Shown here piece by piece: positions 9,292 to 17,796 of a DNA stretch of 64,000 nucleotides. The notes below the pieces were generated by a model. It did no database searches. It saw only the letters and a list, made by a program, of their open reading frames with translations, and was not told where the DNA came from. Source of the DNA: Bacteroidota bacterium (lineage in GTDB: Bacteria > Bacteroidota > Bacteroidia > Flavobacteriales_D > Crocinitomicaceae); NCBI GenBank assembly GCA_006226425.1, contig SBGX01000019.1, positions 62,001 to 126,000 on the forward strand. Reading direction: 5' to 3'. The translations under genes were made by a program, and so were the position numbers. How positions within the stretch are numbered: position 1 is the stretch's first letter; each line of letters begins with the position of its first letter.

Positions 9292-11424
9292 TCATTCCAG
9301 GCTCTTTATTAACAACTCCAGAATATGTATCGCTGCCCTGGAGATTTTAGTCCCCGGACCAAATACACCAAACACTCCCGCTTCATACAGGAAATCATAG
9401 TCCTTTTGCGGAATCACTCCCCCAGCAATCACCATGATATCCTCACGCCCCTGCTTTTTCAATTCCTCAATGACTTGCGGCACCAGTGTTTTATGTCCTG
9501 CCGCCAGGGAAGACACCCCCAATACATGCACATCATTTTCAATCGCCTGCTGCGCGGCTTCTTCCGGGGTTTGGAACAACGGACCAATATCCACATCAAA
9601 ACCAATATCAGCAAAAGAGGTTGCTATGACCTTTGCTCCACGATCGTGTCCATCCTGCCCCATCTTTGCAATCATGATTCTTGGACGACGCCCTTCCAGT
9701 TGCGCAAATTCTGATGCGAGTTCCCGCGCTTTTTCAAATTCATTATCATTCATTGATTCCGATGAATATACTCCACTAATTGAACGAATCGTTGCCCGAT
9801 ACCGTCCATACACATTTTCCATTGCCTGTGAAATTTCACCCAGACTTGCGCGCTCTCTGGCACAAACCACTGCCTGCTCTAGCAGGTTACCACTCCCACT
9901 TTGAGCTATCTCCTCCAATTTAGCCAGTGCCTCTCTCACTTTCGATTCATCACGCCCCGATCTCAACTCGTTTAATCGTTCAATTTGTTCCAGACGCACT
10001 TTGGTATTATCCACCTCGAGGGTATCAATTGGTTCTTCTTCCTGTAACTGATAACGGTTAACTCCTACGATCACATCTTTTCCAGAGTCGATCCGGGCCT
10101 GTTTCCGAGCCGCAGCTTCCTCAATTCTCATTTTCGGAATTCCGGTTGCAATCGCCTTGGCCATTCCCCCCAATGATTCCACTTCTTCTATCAATTTCCA
10201 GGCTTCCTCTACTAATTCTGCCGTCAAGCTCTCCACGTAATAACTCCCTCCCAGGGGATCAATGATATCTGTAATCCCTGTTTCCTCTTGCAAATAAATC
10301 TGCGTATTCCTGGCAATCCTCGCCGAGAAATCCGTTGGCAATGCAATTGCCTCATCCAGGGCATTTGTATGTAATGATTGCGTTCCTCCCAGCGCAGCAG
10401 CCAATGCTTCCACACAGGTTCTTGTCACATTATTAAACGGATCCTGCTCCGTTAAACTCCAACCCGAAGTTTGGCAATGTGTTCGCAATGCCAGTGATTT
10501 GTTATTCTGAGGCTCGAACTGCTTAACCAACTTAGCCCACAACAATCTCCCGGCACGCATCTTTGCCACTTCCATGAAATGATTCATCCCAATCGCCCAA
10601 AAGAAACTCAGGCGAGGAGCGAAATCATCAATTTTCATTCCCGCTTTGATCCCAGCTCGAAGGTATTCCAATCCATCCGCCAGGGTATATGCTAACTCGA
10701 TAGCCGCCGTGGCACCAGCCTCTTGCATGTGATACCCGGAAATCGAAATGGAGTTAAAACGCGGCATGTTTTGAGAAGTGTACTCAAAAATGTCTGAAAT
10801 AATCTTCATCGACGGCTCCGGTGGATAGATGTAGGTATTTCGCACCATAAATTCTTTCAGAATGTCATTTTGAATGGTTCCGGAAAGTTGCTCCTGACTC
10901 ACTCCCTGCTCTTCTGCCGCCACAATGTAAAATGCCATAATCGGAATCACGGCTCCATTCATTGTCATTGAAACGGACATCTGATCCAATGGGATTTGAT
11001 CGAACAGCACCTTCATATCCAATACAGAGTCAATTGCAACCCCTGCTTTTCCAACATCCCCCACCACACGCTCGTGATCGGAATCATACCCCCGATGCGT
11101 AGCCAAATCAAAGGCCACCGAAAGCCCTTTTTGCCCGGCTGCCAAATTTCTTCGATAAAAAGCATTCGACTCTGTCGCCGTTGAAAAACCAGCATATTGA
11201 CGAATCGTCCATGGACGAATGGCATACATCGAAGCATAAGGCCCTCTGAGGTAAGGAGGAATTCCCGAAAGGAAATTCAAATGCTCCAACGGGGTCATGT
11301 CTCTCTTCTGATAACAAGACTTCAAAGCAATATTTTCAGCCGTTTGGAGCGTATCAATCACTTCTCCAACCTGATCTTCCTGTCTTTTCTCCCAGCTTAT
11401 TTTTGTAAAATCTATCCGTTCCAT
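9292..11424 (-). CDS. mutB: Methylmalonyl-CoA mutase, large (catalytic, B12-binding) subunit
   Basis: 710 residues, the usual length. It interconverts (R)-methylmalonyl-CoA and succinyl-CoA with adenosylcobalamin, linking propionate, odd-chain fatty acid and branched amino acid breakdown to the TCA cycle. The N-terminal part is the substrate TIM barrel ([18 protein letters not shown] near residue 68; [13 protein letters not shown]). The C-terminal B12 domain has the cobalamin-ligand motif DGHDRG (residues 591-596, His593), and later SSLAAGH and GGVIP. It starts one base after the mutA stop codon, so the two subunits are cotranscribed. The window shows sucD at 28671 but no epimerase or carboxylase. 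Confidence 0.97.
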   Translation of the reverse strand: MERIDFTKISWEKRQEDQVGEVIDTLQTAENIALKSCYQKRDMTPLEHLNFLSGIPPYLRGPYASMYAIRPWTIRQYAGFSTATESNAFYRRNLAAGQKGLSVAFDLATHRGYDSDHERVVGDVGKAGVAIDSVLDMKVLFDQIPLDQMSVSMTMNGAVIPIMAFYIVAAEEQGVSQEQLSGTIQNDILKEFMVRNTYIYPPEPSMKIISDIFEYTSQNMPRFNSISISGYHMQEAGATAAIELAYTLADGLEYLRAGIKAGMKIDDFAPRLSFFWAIGMNHFMEVAKMRAGRLLWAKLVKQFEPQNNKSLALRTHCQTSGWSLTEQDPFNNVTRTCVEALAAALGGTQSLHTNALDEAIALPTDFSARIARNTQIYLQEETGITDIIDPLGGSYYVESLTAELVEEAWKLIEEVESLGGMAKAIATGIPKMRIEEAAARKQARIDSGKDVIVGVNRYQLQEEEPIDTLEVDNTKVRLEQIERLNELRSGRDESKVREALAKLEEIAQSGSGNLLEQAVVCARERASLGEISQAMENVYGRYRATIRSISGVYSSESMNDNEFEKARELASEFAQLEGRRPRIMIAKMGQDGHDRGAKVIATSFADIGFDVDIGPLFQTPEEAAQQAIENDVHVLGVSSLAAGHKTLVPQVIEELKKQGREDIMVIAGGVIPQKDYDFLYEAGVFGVFGPGTKISRAAIHILELLIKSLE

Positions 11425-11425
11425 C

Positions 11426-12781
11426 TCAAAGTGCTTTTTCCTGAATTTTCAACTCTTTCTCTAAGACCAGCGAAGAGAGACCGTGATAAGTAATTTCTGT
11501 CAGCTGCCATTTACCCTGCTTTTCTTCTGGAGAGGGATACTTATTCACTCCGATCAAGGTACGCTTCCCTTCTCTGAAATGTTCGATTCGTTTTGCTGCT
11601 GTATTTCGAATGTTATCTTTCCAGGATGCAGATTTCAAAAGCCCTCCTTCACGCTCTATTTCCTGAAACAGGCTCCAGGCCTTCTCACAAAGTTGATCTG
11701 TCAATTCTTCAATGGCATAGCTTCCTCCTGTTGTATCCAGTACCTGATTCAGATATGATTCTTCTTTTAAAATCAATGAAATATTGATTGACATTCGCTC
11801 TGCCAGTTCACTGGCTCCCTCTTCCGACAATTGATCATAAGCCTGAACATGAACGTCCTGCGCTCCCCCCAATACGGCAGACATCGCTTCGGTACTTTGT
11901 CGCAACAGGTTGGTATATGGATCCAACAGGGATTTATTAACAAAACCTGTTCTTGCGGTAATCATCGCTGTTTCATTGCATTTATGTTCCGGATCATAGC
12001 TCCTGGCCACTTGCGCCCACAACTCCCGAAAAGCCCTGAACTTGGCCACTTCCACAAAATAAGTTGGTGAAATTCCAAAGGTGAAATGAATTCCTGCAAG
12101 CGCATCATCCACCGAAGAGCCTGATTCCAACAAACGATGAATATACTCGTTCCCAGCGGCCAATGCAAAAGCCAATTCCTGCGTCGCATTAGCTCCTGCC
12201 TGCTGAACAGCGTATGCGTTCACCTCGAATGATCGAAGCAATCTTTTACTTTTGGATAAAGACAAGCCTTCCGAAAAAGACTGTCCGAGTGGGTCGTAAA
12301 AACAAAGTACTTCCTGGTATTCAACATCTTCCAAAAAGGAATTTAGTCGCTCCAACGTCTCCCGATCAGAAAACCTGAATCCGAGACGAATGCAATCCAT
12401 TCGAACCCCATTTAGCAGGGATTTGAAATTGGAATTTGCCTCCCATGTTCTCACATCAAAAATCACCACACTTACTCCCTTCATCAACATTTCCAGTGCC
12501 TTCTTATTCGCCTCCTCTTCCGATTTCTCCCTAACCTCGTAAACAATCCCCCAATCATTCAACTCCATACTATTTCCACGACGGTATGGAGTTCTTCCAG
12601 GAAAACGAGCTTCCTGATTTGAATCCCCTGGATAATTGTAGCTGGTAAACTCGAGTTCCTCAATCGCATCCTTTTTTAACAGATACTGATCAAAATCCTT
12701 TCCCTTCAACTCCTTTGTCAACACCTCCAACCATGCTTCCTTTGCAGGTGCTTCAAAGGCATCAAAATATTTTTTCGTCAT
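11426..12781 (-). CDS. mutA: Methylmalonyl-CoA mutase, small subunit
   Basis: 451 residues. Homologous to the TIM-barrel part of the large subunit ([40 protein letters not shown]) but with no B12 domain: it ends after the linker where the large subunit has DxHxxG. Some family members keep a vestigial B12 domain, so this is a short form. Family knowledge: the small subunit is structural and the enzyme is an alpha-beta heterodimer. Its ATG overlaps the stop of the EI24 gene by four bases (ATGA) and its stop is one base before mutB. Confidence 0.95.
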   Translation of the reverse strand: MTKKYFDAFEAPAKEAWLEVLTKELKGKDFDQYLLKKDAIEELEFTSYNYPGDSNQEARFPGRTPYRRGNSMELNDWGIVYEVREKSEEEANKKALEMLMKGVSVVIFDVRTWEANSNFKSLLNGVRMDCIRLGFRFSDRETLERLNSFLEDVEYQEVLCFYDPLGQSFSEGLSLSKSKRLLRSFEVNAYAVQQAGANATQELAFALAAGNEYIHRLLESGSSVDDALAGIHFTFGISPTYFVEVAKFRAFRELWAQVARSYDPEHKCNETAMITARTGFVNKSLLDPYTNLLRQSTEAMSAVLGGAQDVHVQAYDQLSEEGASELAERMSINISLILKEESYLNQVLDTTGGSYAIEELTDQLCEKAWSLFQEIEREGGLLKSASWKDNIRNTAAKRIEHFREGKRTLIGVNKYPSPEEKQGKWQLTEITYHGLSSLVLEKELKIQEKAL

Positions 12782-13515
12782 AAAACCTCAGCTTTCGTTT
12801 GAGTTAATTTCCCCTTCGTTTTTAGGTAAACAACAGTGCTCACCATGGTCACCAAAAACGGAGCTAACAAGATTCCTGCATAAGGAATCAGGTAAATCAA
12901 ATTAAATAGAGCCCCGGTGAGCAGCACATGCAGCATTCTTCCGAAGCCAAATCCAAAACTACTGAATATTGCTTCTCCGTATCGCTCCAGTGAATAATCA
13001 TAAAACGCAAAACCCAAAAAGAACGAATTGATCAGCCAGTAAATCAATGAATCAATGGCATGAAAACCGGTAATCCAGGCAAACAGCCACCAAATTCCCA
13101 TGATCATGAAATTCAGGAACAGAGCCACAACCAGGATAAAAACAGCTCGCAACAAATCGGTGATGATTCTCACAAAACCACCAGAAAACTTTGCTCCGGT
13201 CAGTTCGTTATCCAATTTTTCAGACAACAAACAGTTCACTGGAGACAATGCCGTTAATACCAGAAATTTATAGAACATGAACAGCAAATACGAAGCGAAG
13301 CCCATCACGGCAACCGCCCCTTTATTCAGGTACGAGCCAATCCAGGGCACACTGGCAAACCAGGTGTTCTCTTCATACTGCTCCATGTACGAGGCAGAAG
13401 CATAATACAAAATACCGATGACAAGCGCAGGAATCAGGTACAACCAAAACTTTCCCTGCATCAGTTTTTCAATACTGATTTTTAAGCCTAAAATATGGTC
13501 GTTAATCGCTTCCAT
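12778..13515 (-). CDS. EI24/CysZ-like membrane protein
   Basis: About 245 residues with several hydrophobic segments (for example LYLIPALVIGILYYASA and MGFASYLLFMFYKFLVL) and the family hallmark LSPVNCLLSEKLD, plus FFLGFAFYDYSLERYG. These match the EI24 domain, which includes the sulfate permease CysZ and eukaryotic EI24. In Bacteroidota the substrate is unknown. I use ATG 13515; the frame can be extended three codons to a TTG at 13524, but ATG is more likely. It overlaps mutA by four bases, so it is probably translationally coupled to the mutase genes; a role with them is not implied by the family. Confidence 0.85.
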   Translation of the reverse strand: MEAINDHILGLKISIEKLMQGKFWLYLIPALVIGILYYASASYMEQYEENTWFASVPWIGSYLNKGAVAVMGFASYLLFMFYKFLVLTALSPVNCLLSEKLDNELTGAKFSGGFVRIITDLLRAVFILVVALFLNFMIMGIWWLFAWITGFHAIDSLIYWLINSFFLGFAFYDYSLERYGEAIFSSFGFGFGRMLHVLLTGALFNLIYLIPYAGILLAPFLVTMVSTVVYLKTKGKLTQTKAEVL

Positions 13516-13537
13516 TTGCCACAAAATCTGTGCTCTG

Positions 13538-13545
13538 CGAATATA
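13538..13545 (-). promoter_or_regulatory. Possible -7 promoter element for EI24-mutA-mutB
   Basis: Minus-strand TATATTCG, one mismatch from TAnnTTTG, about 20 bases upstream of the ATG at 13515. No good -33 element. Confidence 0.3.
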
Positions 13546-13563
13546 GTAAAAATCAAGAAATTA

Positions 13564-14544
13564 CTAGGGTTTTCCTTTCATGTGGGCCTTCACAAAATCA
13601 CTTACCAGATAAGCGAGTGCTTTCCCTACCAGTGACTTTTCATCTGCCGTTTGTGGAGCCGCTTCCGGAAGATGTAAATAACAAGCATCAGATCGCCCCA
13701 TTTTTCGAAGATACATCCGAGCCTGCTCCAGGGAAATTCCTGAAGGAGTCATTGCGCTACTCGGCATATAAGCAATCGCATCCATGTCCAATTCGACCCC
13801 TATCACTTTCCCTTTACAAATCTCAAGCACCTTTTGGATGTCTTTGACAAATGCTTCTGGGTCCTCCAAATAATCGTCAAAGTAAGTCGCCATACAAGCA
13901 TCCTCCTTCAATCGATCCAATATATATTGATTATTGTATGACTCATGGAGTCCGAGGACGGCATAGAAATCCATCTTTCCTTCCTTCCGGGCCCAGGAAA
14001 ACGAATTTCCGCTGTGTCGGTAATCCGTTGCGCGATAATCGGCGTGCGGATCACAATTCACCACTGAAATTGGGGTTTTACAAACTTTTGAAACAGAACA
14101 AATGAGTGGATAAGCATTATTGTGCCCTCCTCCTATCAGGATCGGAATCATTCTCTGGGCAATCCAGGGCTCCAATAACTGCTCCACAGCAAGGTCAATC
14201 TCCCGGACCAGTTCCTTTTTCCTGGAAGGATCAAATTGAACGTTCGTCCGAAGTTCTCCAAGAATCTGAAATTCACTGCCATTCAAAAACTGATTGGACT
14301 GCATATTCACAAATTTTCCCACAAAGGATTCAAAAGCAGTGATCGATCCAGGCCTTCCTTCATTTGCTTGAGGCCCCAGATCTTCGCTAACTCCCAGGAT
14401 CAGGTACTTTGCCTTCCCCGAAGTTTCATTTCCCAGACTGACATGATCCCCTAGACGCTCTTCTCCTTCTCGATGAGTCAGGAAATAACCCAATTGCTCT
14501 TTGGTCCAGGGTTGAAAAGAACATACTTCATTGATCATTTTCAT
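13564..14544 (-). CDS. Formimidoylglutamase-like ureohydrolase (arginase/agmatinase superfamily)
   Basis: 326 residues. The binuclear manganese ligands of the superfamily are all visible: His in GGGHNN, Asp/His/Asp in CDPHADYR, and the Asp pair in ELDMDAI. The DPHADYR and ELDMDA variants differ from true arginases (DAHxD, DVD) and match the Bacteroidota proteins usually called formimidoylglutamase, the last histidine-degradation step giving glutamate and formamide. No other hut genes are in view, so the substrate is uncertain. It overlaps the upstream thioesterase gene by four bases (ATGA). Confidence 0.85.
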   Translation of the reverse strand: MKMINEVCSFQPWTKEQLGYFLTHREGEERLGDHVSLGNETSGKAKYLILGVSEDLGPQANEGRPGSITAFESFVGKFVNMQSNQFLNGSEFQILGELRTNVQFDPSRKKELVREIDLAVEQLLEPWIAQRMIPILIGGGHNNAYPLICSVSKVCKTPISVVNCDPHADYRATDYRHSGNSFSWARKEGKMDFYAVLGLHESYNNQYILDRLKEDACMATYFDDYLEDPEAFVKDIQKVLEICKGKVIGVELDMDAIAYMPSSAMTPSGISLEQARMYLRKMGRSDACYLHLPEAAPQTADEKSLVGKALAYLVSDFVKAHMKGKP

Positions 14545-14963
14545 GACTGGACTTCAAAAGGTTTTATTTTTTCCAGAAAAACAGTGGGGGCTGGCATCGG
14601 ACTCATCGTCTCTTTATTTACAAACACTAGCAATGTGCTGGCATCAGCAACTCTTTTCCCAGATTCATTCTCTATTTCGTACTCAAAATAGATACGCGCC
14701 CCTTTTACCAACACAATTTTCGTACGAACCAATAATTCATCATCATAATAAGCGGGAGACTTATATTTAACCTGATATTCGGAAACCGGGAGCATCACTC
14801 CCATTTCTTCCAAACTCTTATAACTCATCCCCAATTCACGCATAGCTTCCACTCGACCAACTTCAAAATACTGGGCATAATTCCCATAATAACAATAGCC
14901 CATCTGATCAGTTTCACCGTAACGGACCCGAATTTTTGTTGTATGCTCGAATACAATGTGCAT
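14541..14963 (-). CDS. Acyl-CoA thioesterase, YbgC/4-hydroxybenzoyl-CoA thioesterase family
   Basis: 140 residues forming one hotdog domain. The catalytic loop is RYGETDQMGYCYYGNYAQYF, with the Asp of the family DxMGxxYxxxY pattern, followed by the long-helix region FEVGRVEAMRELGM. Members hydrolyse short or aromatic acyl-CoA thioesters in the cytoplasm. It is the first gene of a two-gene operon with the ureohydrolase and is divergent from dnaA. Substrate not predictable. Confidence 0.88.
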   Translation of the reverse strand: MHIVFEHTTKIRVRYGETDQMGYCYYGNYAQYFEVGRVEAMRELGMSYKSLEEMGVMLPVSEYQVKYKSPAYYDDELLVRTKIVLVKGARIYFEYEIENESGKRVADASTLLVFVNKETMSPMPAPTVFLEKIKPFEVQS

Positions 14964-15055
14964 TTCTTTCAGACAATTATTGTTGGTACATTTTTTGTTA
15001 ATACAATGTTAAGCATTTTAAAGCAAACACTTTCAGAAATTCAATAAGCTATGCA

Positions 15056-15073
15056 TTCCTAGTACCCTAGGAA
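15056..15073. repeat. Inverted repeat upstream of dnaA
   Basis: TTCCTAG (15056-15062), spacer TACC, CTAGGAA (15067-15073): perfect 7-base arms with a 4-base spacer. The size suits a dimeric regulator operator or a small hairpin; no T-run follows. It lies about 240 bases upstream of dnaA and 90 bases upstream of the thioesterase start. Confidence 0.5.
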
Positions 15074-15228
15074 AATCAGCAAAAAACTGCTTTTCAGGAG
15101 CTCCATTTTCAAAAAAATTAAGAAGTAAAATATTTTAAAAAATCAATACCCATTTCATTTTTTTTTTAACTTTTTTATCCCAATATTTGCTCCCGGTTGA
15201 GACTTGACCTATCGCTCATCAAAAATAG

Positions 15229-15255
15229 TTGAGAACGAGAATTTACACTAGTTTG
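15229..15255 (+). promoter_or_regulatory. Possible dnaA promoter
   Basis: TTG at 15229-15231, 17 bases, then TAGTTTG (15249-15255), which is one base short of TAnnTTTG. The expected start is about 40 bases upstream of the dnaA ATG. Confidence 0.3.
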
Positions 15256-15298
15256 GACCTTCAGTGGTTAAAACGAATAAAAAAGGACTTTAGAATTA

Positions 15299-16729
15299 AT
15301 GAATGCTAACTGTGAAACTGTTTGGAGCTCTTGTTTAAAAGTAATTAAAGATAACGTTCCTTTACAAGCTTTCAAAACCTGGTTTGAACCAATTGTTCCT
15401 ATCAAGTTGGAGGGGCATGTCCTGACCATTCAGGTTCCTTCTCACTTTTTCTATGAGTGGCTTGAGGAGCATTATATTACCCTACTTAAAAAGGTAATCA
15501 AAAAAGAGATTGGCACAGAAGGGCAGTTAGAATACAGCATCGTTATGGAAAACAACAATAAAAATGCGACTCCATATACGGTTAAATTACCCACTTCAAA
15601 TAAAACGGCTCTAAAAAATGCGCCGGTCAGCGTTCCTTTAAATTTAGAGGACAACCAAATTAAGAACCCATTCATTATTCCGGGACTTAAAAAGGTAAAT
15701 GTTGACAGCAACCTGAATCCGGCATATTCATTTGAAAATTTTGTAGAAGGTGACTGTAACCGTCTGGCCAGGTCAGCTGGTTATGCCGTAGCAAACAAGC
15801 CTGGAGGAACAGCATTTAACCCCCTCCTGATTTATGGAGGTGTTGGATTAGGGAAAACACACCTGGCTCACGCCATCGGAATTGGAATCAAAAATCAATT
15901 TCCCAATAAGACCGTCCTGTACGTTGGGTCGGAGAAATTTGCCCATCAATTTATTGATGCCATTAAAAATCAATCCACCAATGATTTCATCCACTTCTAT
16001 CAAATGGTAGACGTACTGATCATTGATGATGTTCAATTTTTCTCTGGGAAAGAGAAAACACAGGATGTCTTCTTCCATGTTTTCAACCACCTGCACCAAA
16101 ACGGAAAACAGATCATTTTGACATCTGACAAACCTCCGGTTGAAATGCAGGGTATGGAACAACGTCTACTATCCCGATTCAAATGGGGATTGTCTGCCGA
16201 TCTTTCCGCTCCTGATCTGGAAACGCGAATTGCTATTCTAGAGAAGAAGATGTATGGAAACGGAATCGAATTGCCCAAGGAAGTGGTTGAGTACCTGGCA
16301 TACAGCATCAACACAAACATCCGTGAGATGGAAGGAGCATGGACTTCTTTACTAGCTCAGGCTTCATTAAACAAAAAGGCCATCACCCTGGATCTTGCCA
16401 AGCAAATGATTGACAAATTTGTCAAGAATACAGCACGTGAGGTATCCATTGATTACATCCAGAAGGTTGTCTGTGATTACTTCGATCTACCGATCGAGAT
16501 GCTGAAATCAAAAACCAGAAAGAGAGAAGTTGTTCAGGCACGCCAGATTTCTATGTATTTCTCCAAAAAAATGACCAAATCATCTTTGGCAAGTATTGGA
16601 GCTCATTGCGGAGGAAAGGATCATGCGACGGTGTTACACGCCTGTCGGACTGTCTTAAACCTGTCCGAAACGGACAAACAGTTCCGAGCTTATCTGGAAG
16701 ATTTGGAAAAAAAATTGACCATACAATAA
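15299..16729 (+). CDS. dnaA: Chromosomal replication initiator protein DnaA
   Basis: 476 residues with the four DnaA domains. Domain I (about 1-85) has QAFKTWFEPIVP; a short linker follows; domain III is the AAA+ ATPase with Walker A GGVGLGKTH (180-188), Walker B VLIIDDVQFF (239-248) and an arginine-rich LLSRFKWGL; domain IV carries the DnaA signature GGKDHATVLHAC (438-449) that contacts DnaA boxes. It binds the origin as ATP-DnaA and opens the duplex. The gene is monocistronic, ending in a strong terminator. Its own promoter region is the AT-rich gap before it; DnaA autoregulation cannot be shown because no clear boxes are seen. Confidence 0.98.
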   Translation: MNANCETVWSSCLKVIKDNVPLQAFKTWFEPIVPIKLEGHVLTIQVPSHFFYEWLEEHYITLLKKVIKKEIGTEGQLEYSIVMENNNKNATPYTVKLPTSNKTALKNAPVSVPLNLEDNQIKNPFIIPGLKKVNVDSNLNPAYSFENFVEGDCNRLARSAGYAVANKPGGTAFNPLLIYGGVGLGKTHLAHAIGIGIKNQFPNKTVLYVGSEKFAHQFIDAIKNQSTNDFIHFYQMVDVLIIDDVQFFSGKEKTQDVFFHVFNHLHQNGKQIILTSDKPPVEMQGMEQRLLSRFKWGLSADLSAPDLETRIAILEKKMYGNGIELPKEVVEYLAYSINTNIREMEGAWTSLLAQASLNKKAITLDLAKQMIDKFVKNTAREVSIDYIQKVVCDYFDLPIEMLKSKTRKREVVQARQISMYFSKKMTKSSLASIGAHCGGKDHATVLHACRTVLNLSETDKQFRAYLEDLEKKLTIQ

Positions 16730-16751
16730 TTTTAAAATCAGAATAAACTAA

Positions 16752-16777
16752 GGGACTTTATGCATAAAGTCCTTTTT
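16752..16777 (+). terminator. Terminator after dnaA (20-base perfect palindrome)
   Basis: Bases 16753-16772 are a perfect palindrome (GGACTTTATG followed by its reverse complement) and are followed by five T residues. It sits 23 bases after the dnaA stop. Confidence 0.8.
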
Positions 16778-16827
16778 CTTTTGTTAAGGGGTATTCCTCC
16801 TACAAAAGTTGACTTAAGGAAAAAACG

Positions 16828-17796
16828 ATGAAAAACAAGGTAACATTCATCATGAATCCGTCGGAACTGGGAGCAGGAACAAGAGGTGCGTCCATGGGCC
16901 CCGGAGCCATTCAAAGTGCAGCCCGCGAAAAGGAAAGCACCCTGTTTGGAGAGCATGAAATCCGCTGGATTCCAGAACATAATTTTTTACTGGACCAGGA
17001 AAACAGATTTCCTCACGCCAAACATATTGATGGAATTGTACAAATTTTTGACTCCCTCATTGAGGAAATTAAAAACTGTCAGAATCGGCAAGAATTCCCT
17101 ATTGTAATCGCCGGAGACCACAGTTCTGGAGGAGGAACCCTGGCCGGTGTCTGTGCTGCGAATCCTGGAAAAAGAGTTGGAGTCATTTGGATTGATGCCC
17201 ATGGAGATCTTCATTCTCCGTACACAACCCCTTCCGGAAATGTACACGGCATGCCTCTGGCAACAGCCCTGGCAGAAGACAATATAGATTATGCCCGAAA
17301 TCAACCGGCTCCAGAAACCGTCCAACATTGGAACGCGTTAAAAAATGCCGGGGGAAGTTCTCCAAAAATTGAAGCTCAGGACCTCGTCTTTATGGGGGTC
17401 CGGGATACTGAAAAAGAAGAAAATGCCATCATTGATTCAAAAGGAATCCGAAATTACACCGTCGCAGAGGTCCGTGAAAAAGGAATTGCCCAATGTCTCC
17501 AAGAAATCGAGCAAAAACTGTCCGCTTGTGACCTGATCTACATCTCTTTTGATGTGGATTCCATGGACCCTGAATTAACCTCTCACGGAACCGGAACTCC
17601 TGTTCCAAACGGATTTACACCAGATGAGGCCAAAGACATCATTCTGGGACTTCTGGAAAACCCAAAGACAAGCTGCTTTGAACTAGTGGAGGTCAATCCA
17701 TGTTTGGATGAAAAGAAAAACAAAATGGCGGAAACAGCTTTTGACATCATTCAAGAGATCGTTCAAAAACTTAGTGACGTTTCATGGAACAACTGA
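16828..17796 (+). CDS. rocF: Arginase
   Basis: 322 residues. All manganese ligands of arginase are present: His in AGDHSS (near residue 96), Asp/His/Asp in DAHGDLH (near 122) and the Asp pair in SFDVDSMDP (near 240). The HGMPLA stretch and the EVNPCLDEKKNKMAETA C-terminal motif are typical of arginases. It converts arginine to ornithine and urea in the cytoplasm. A weak Shine-Dalgarno-like AAGGA precedes the ATG. The end overlaps argS by 13 bases. The ornithine aminotransferase at 57842 would take the product further to glutamate semialdehyde. Agmatinase is the main alternative but the C-terminal motif favours arginase. Confidence 0.88.
   Translation: MKNKVTFIMNPSELGAGTRGASMGPGAIQSAAREKESTLFGEHEIRWIPEHNFLLDQENRFPHAKHIDGIVQIFDSLIEEIKNCQNRQEFPIVIAGDHSSGGGTLAGVCAANPGKRVGVIWIDAHGDLHSPYTTPSGNVHGMPLATALAEDNIDYARNQPAPETVQHWNALKNAGGSSPKIEAQDLVFMGVRDTEKEENAIIDSKGIRNYTVAEVREKGIAQCLQEIEQKLSACDLIYISFDVDSMDPELTSHGTGTPVPNGFTPDEAKDIILGLLENPKTSCFELVEVNPCLDEKKNKMAETAFDIIQEIVQKLSDVSWNN

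Larger units (their letters stand above)
14964..15298. other. AT-rich intergenic region between divergent thioesterase and dnaA
   Basis: 335 bases with no gene. Base composition is strongly AT-rich, especially 15110-15180 with long A and T runs. It holds an inverted repeat at 15056-15073 and a possible dnaA promoter at 15229-15255. Only one partial DnaA-box-like string (TTATCC near 15175) is visible and there is no cluster of TTATCCACA, so I do not call an origin. Confidence 0.6.

Noticed and set aside
14964-15298. Replication origin next to dnaA
   Set aside because: No cluster of TTATCCACA-type boxes is visible; AT-richness alone is not enough.
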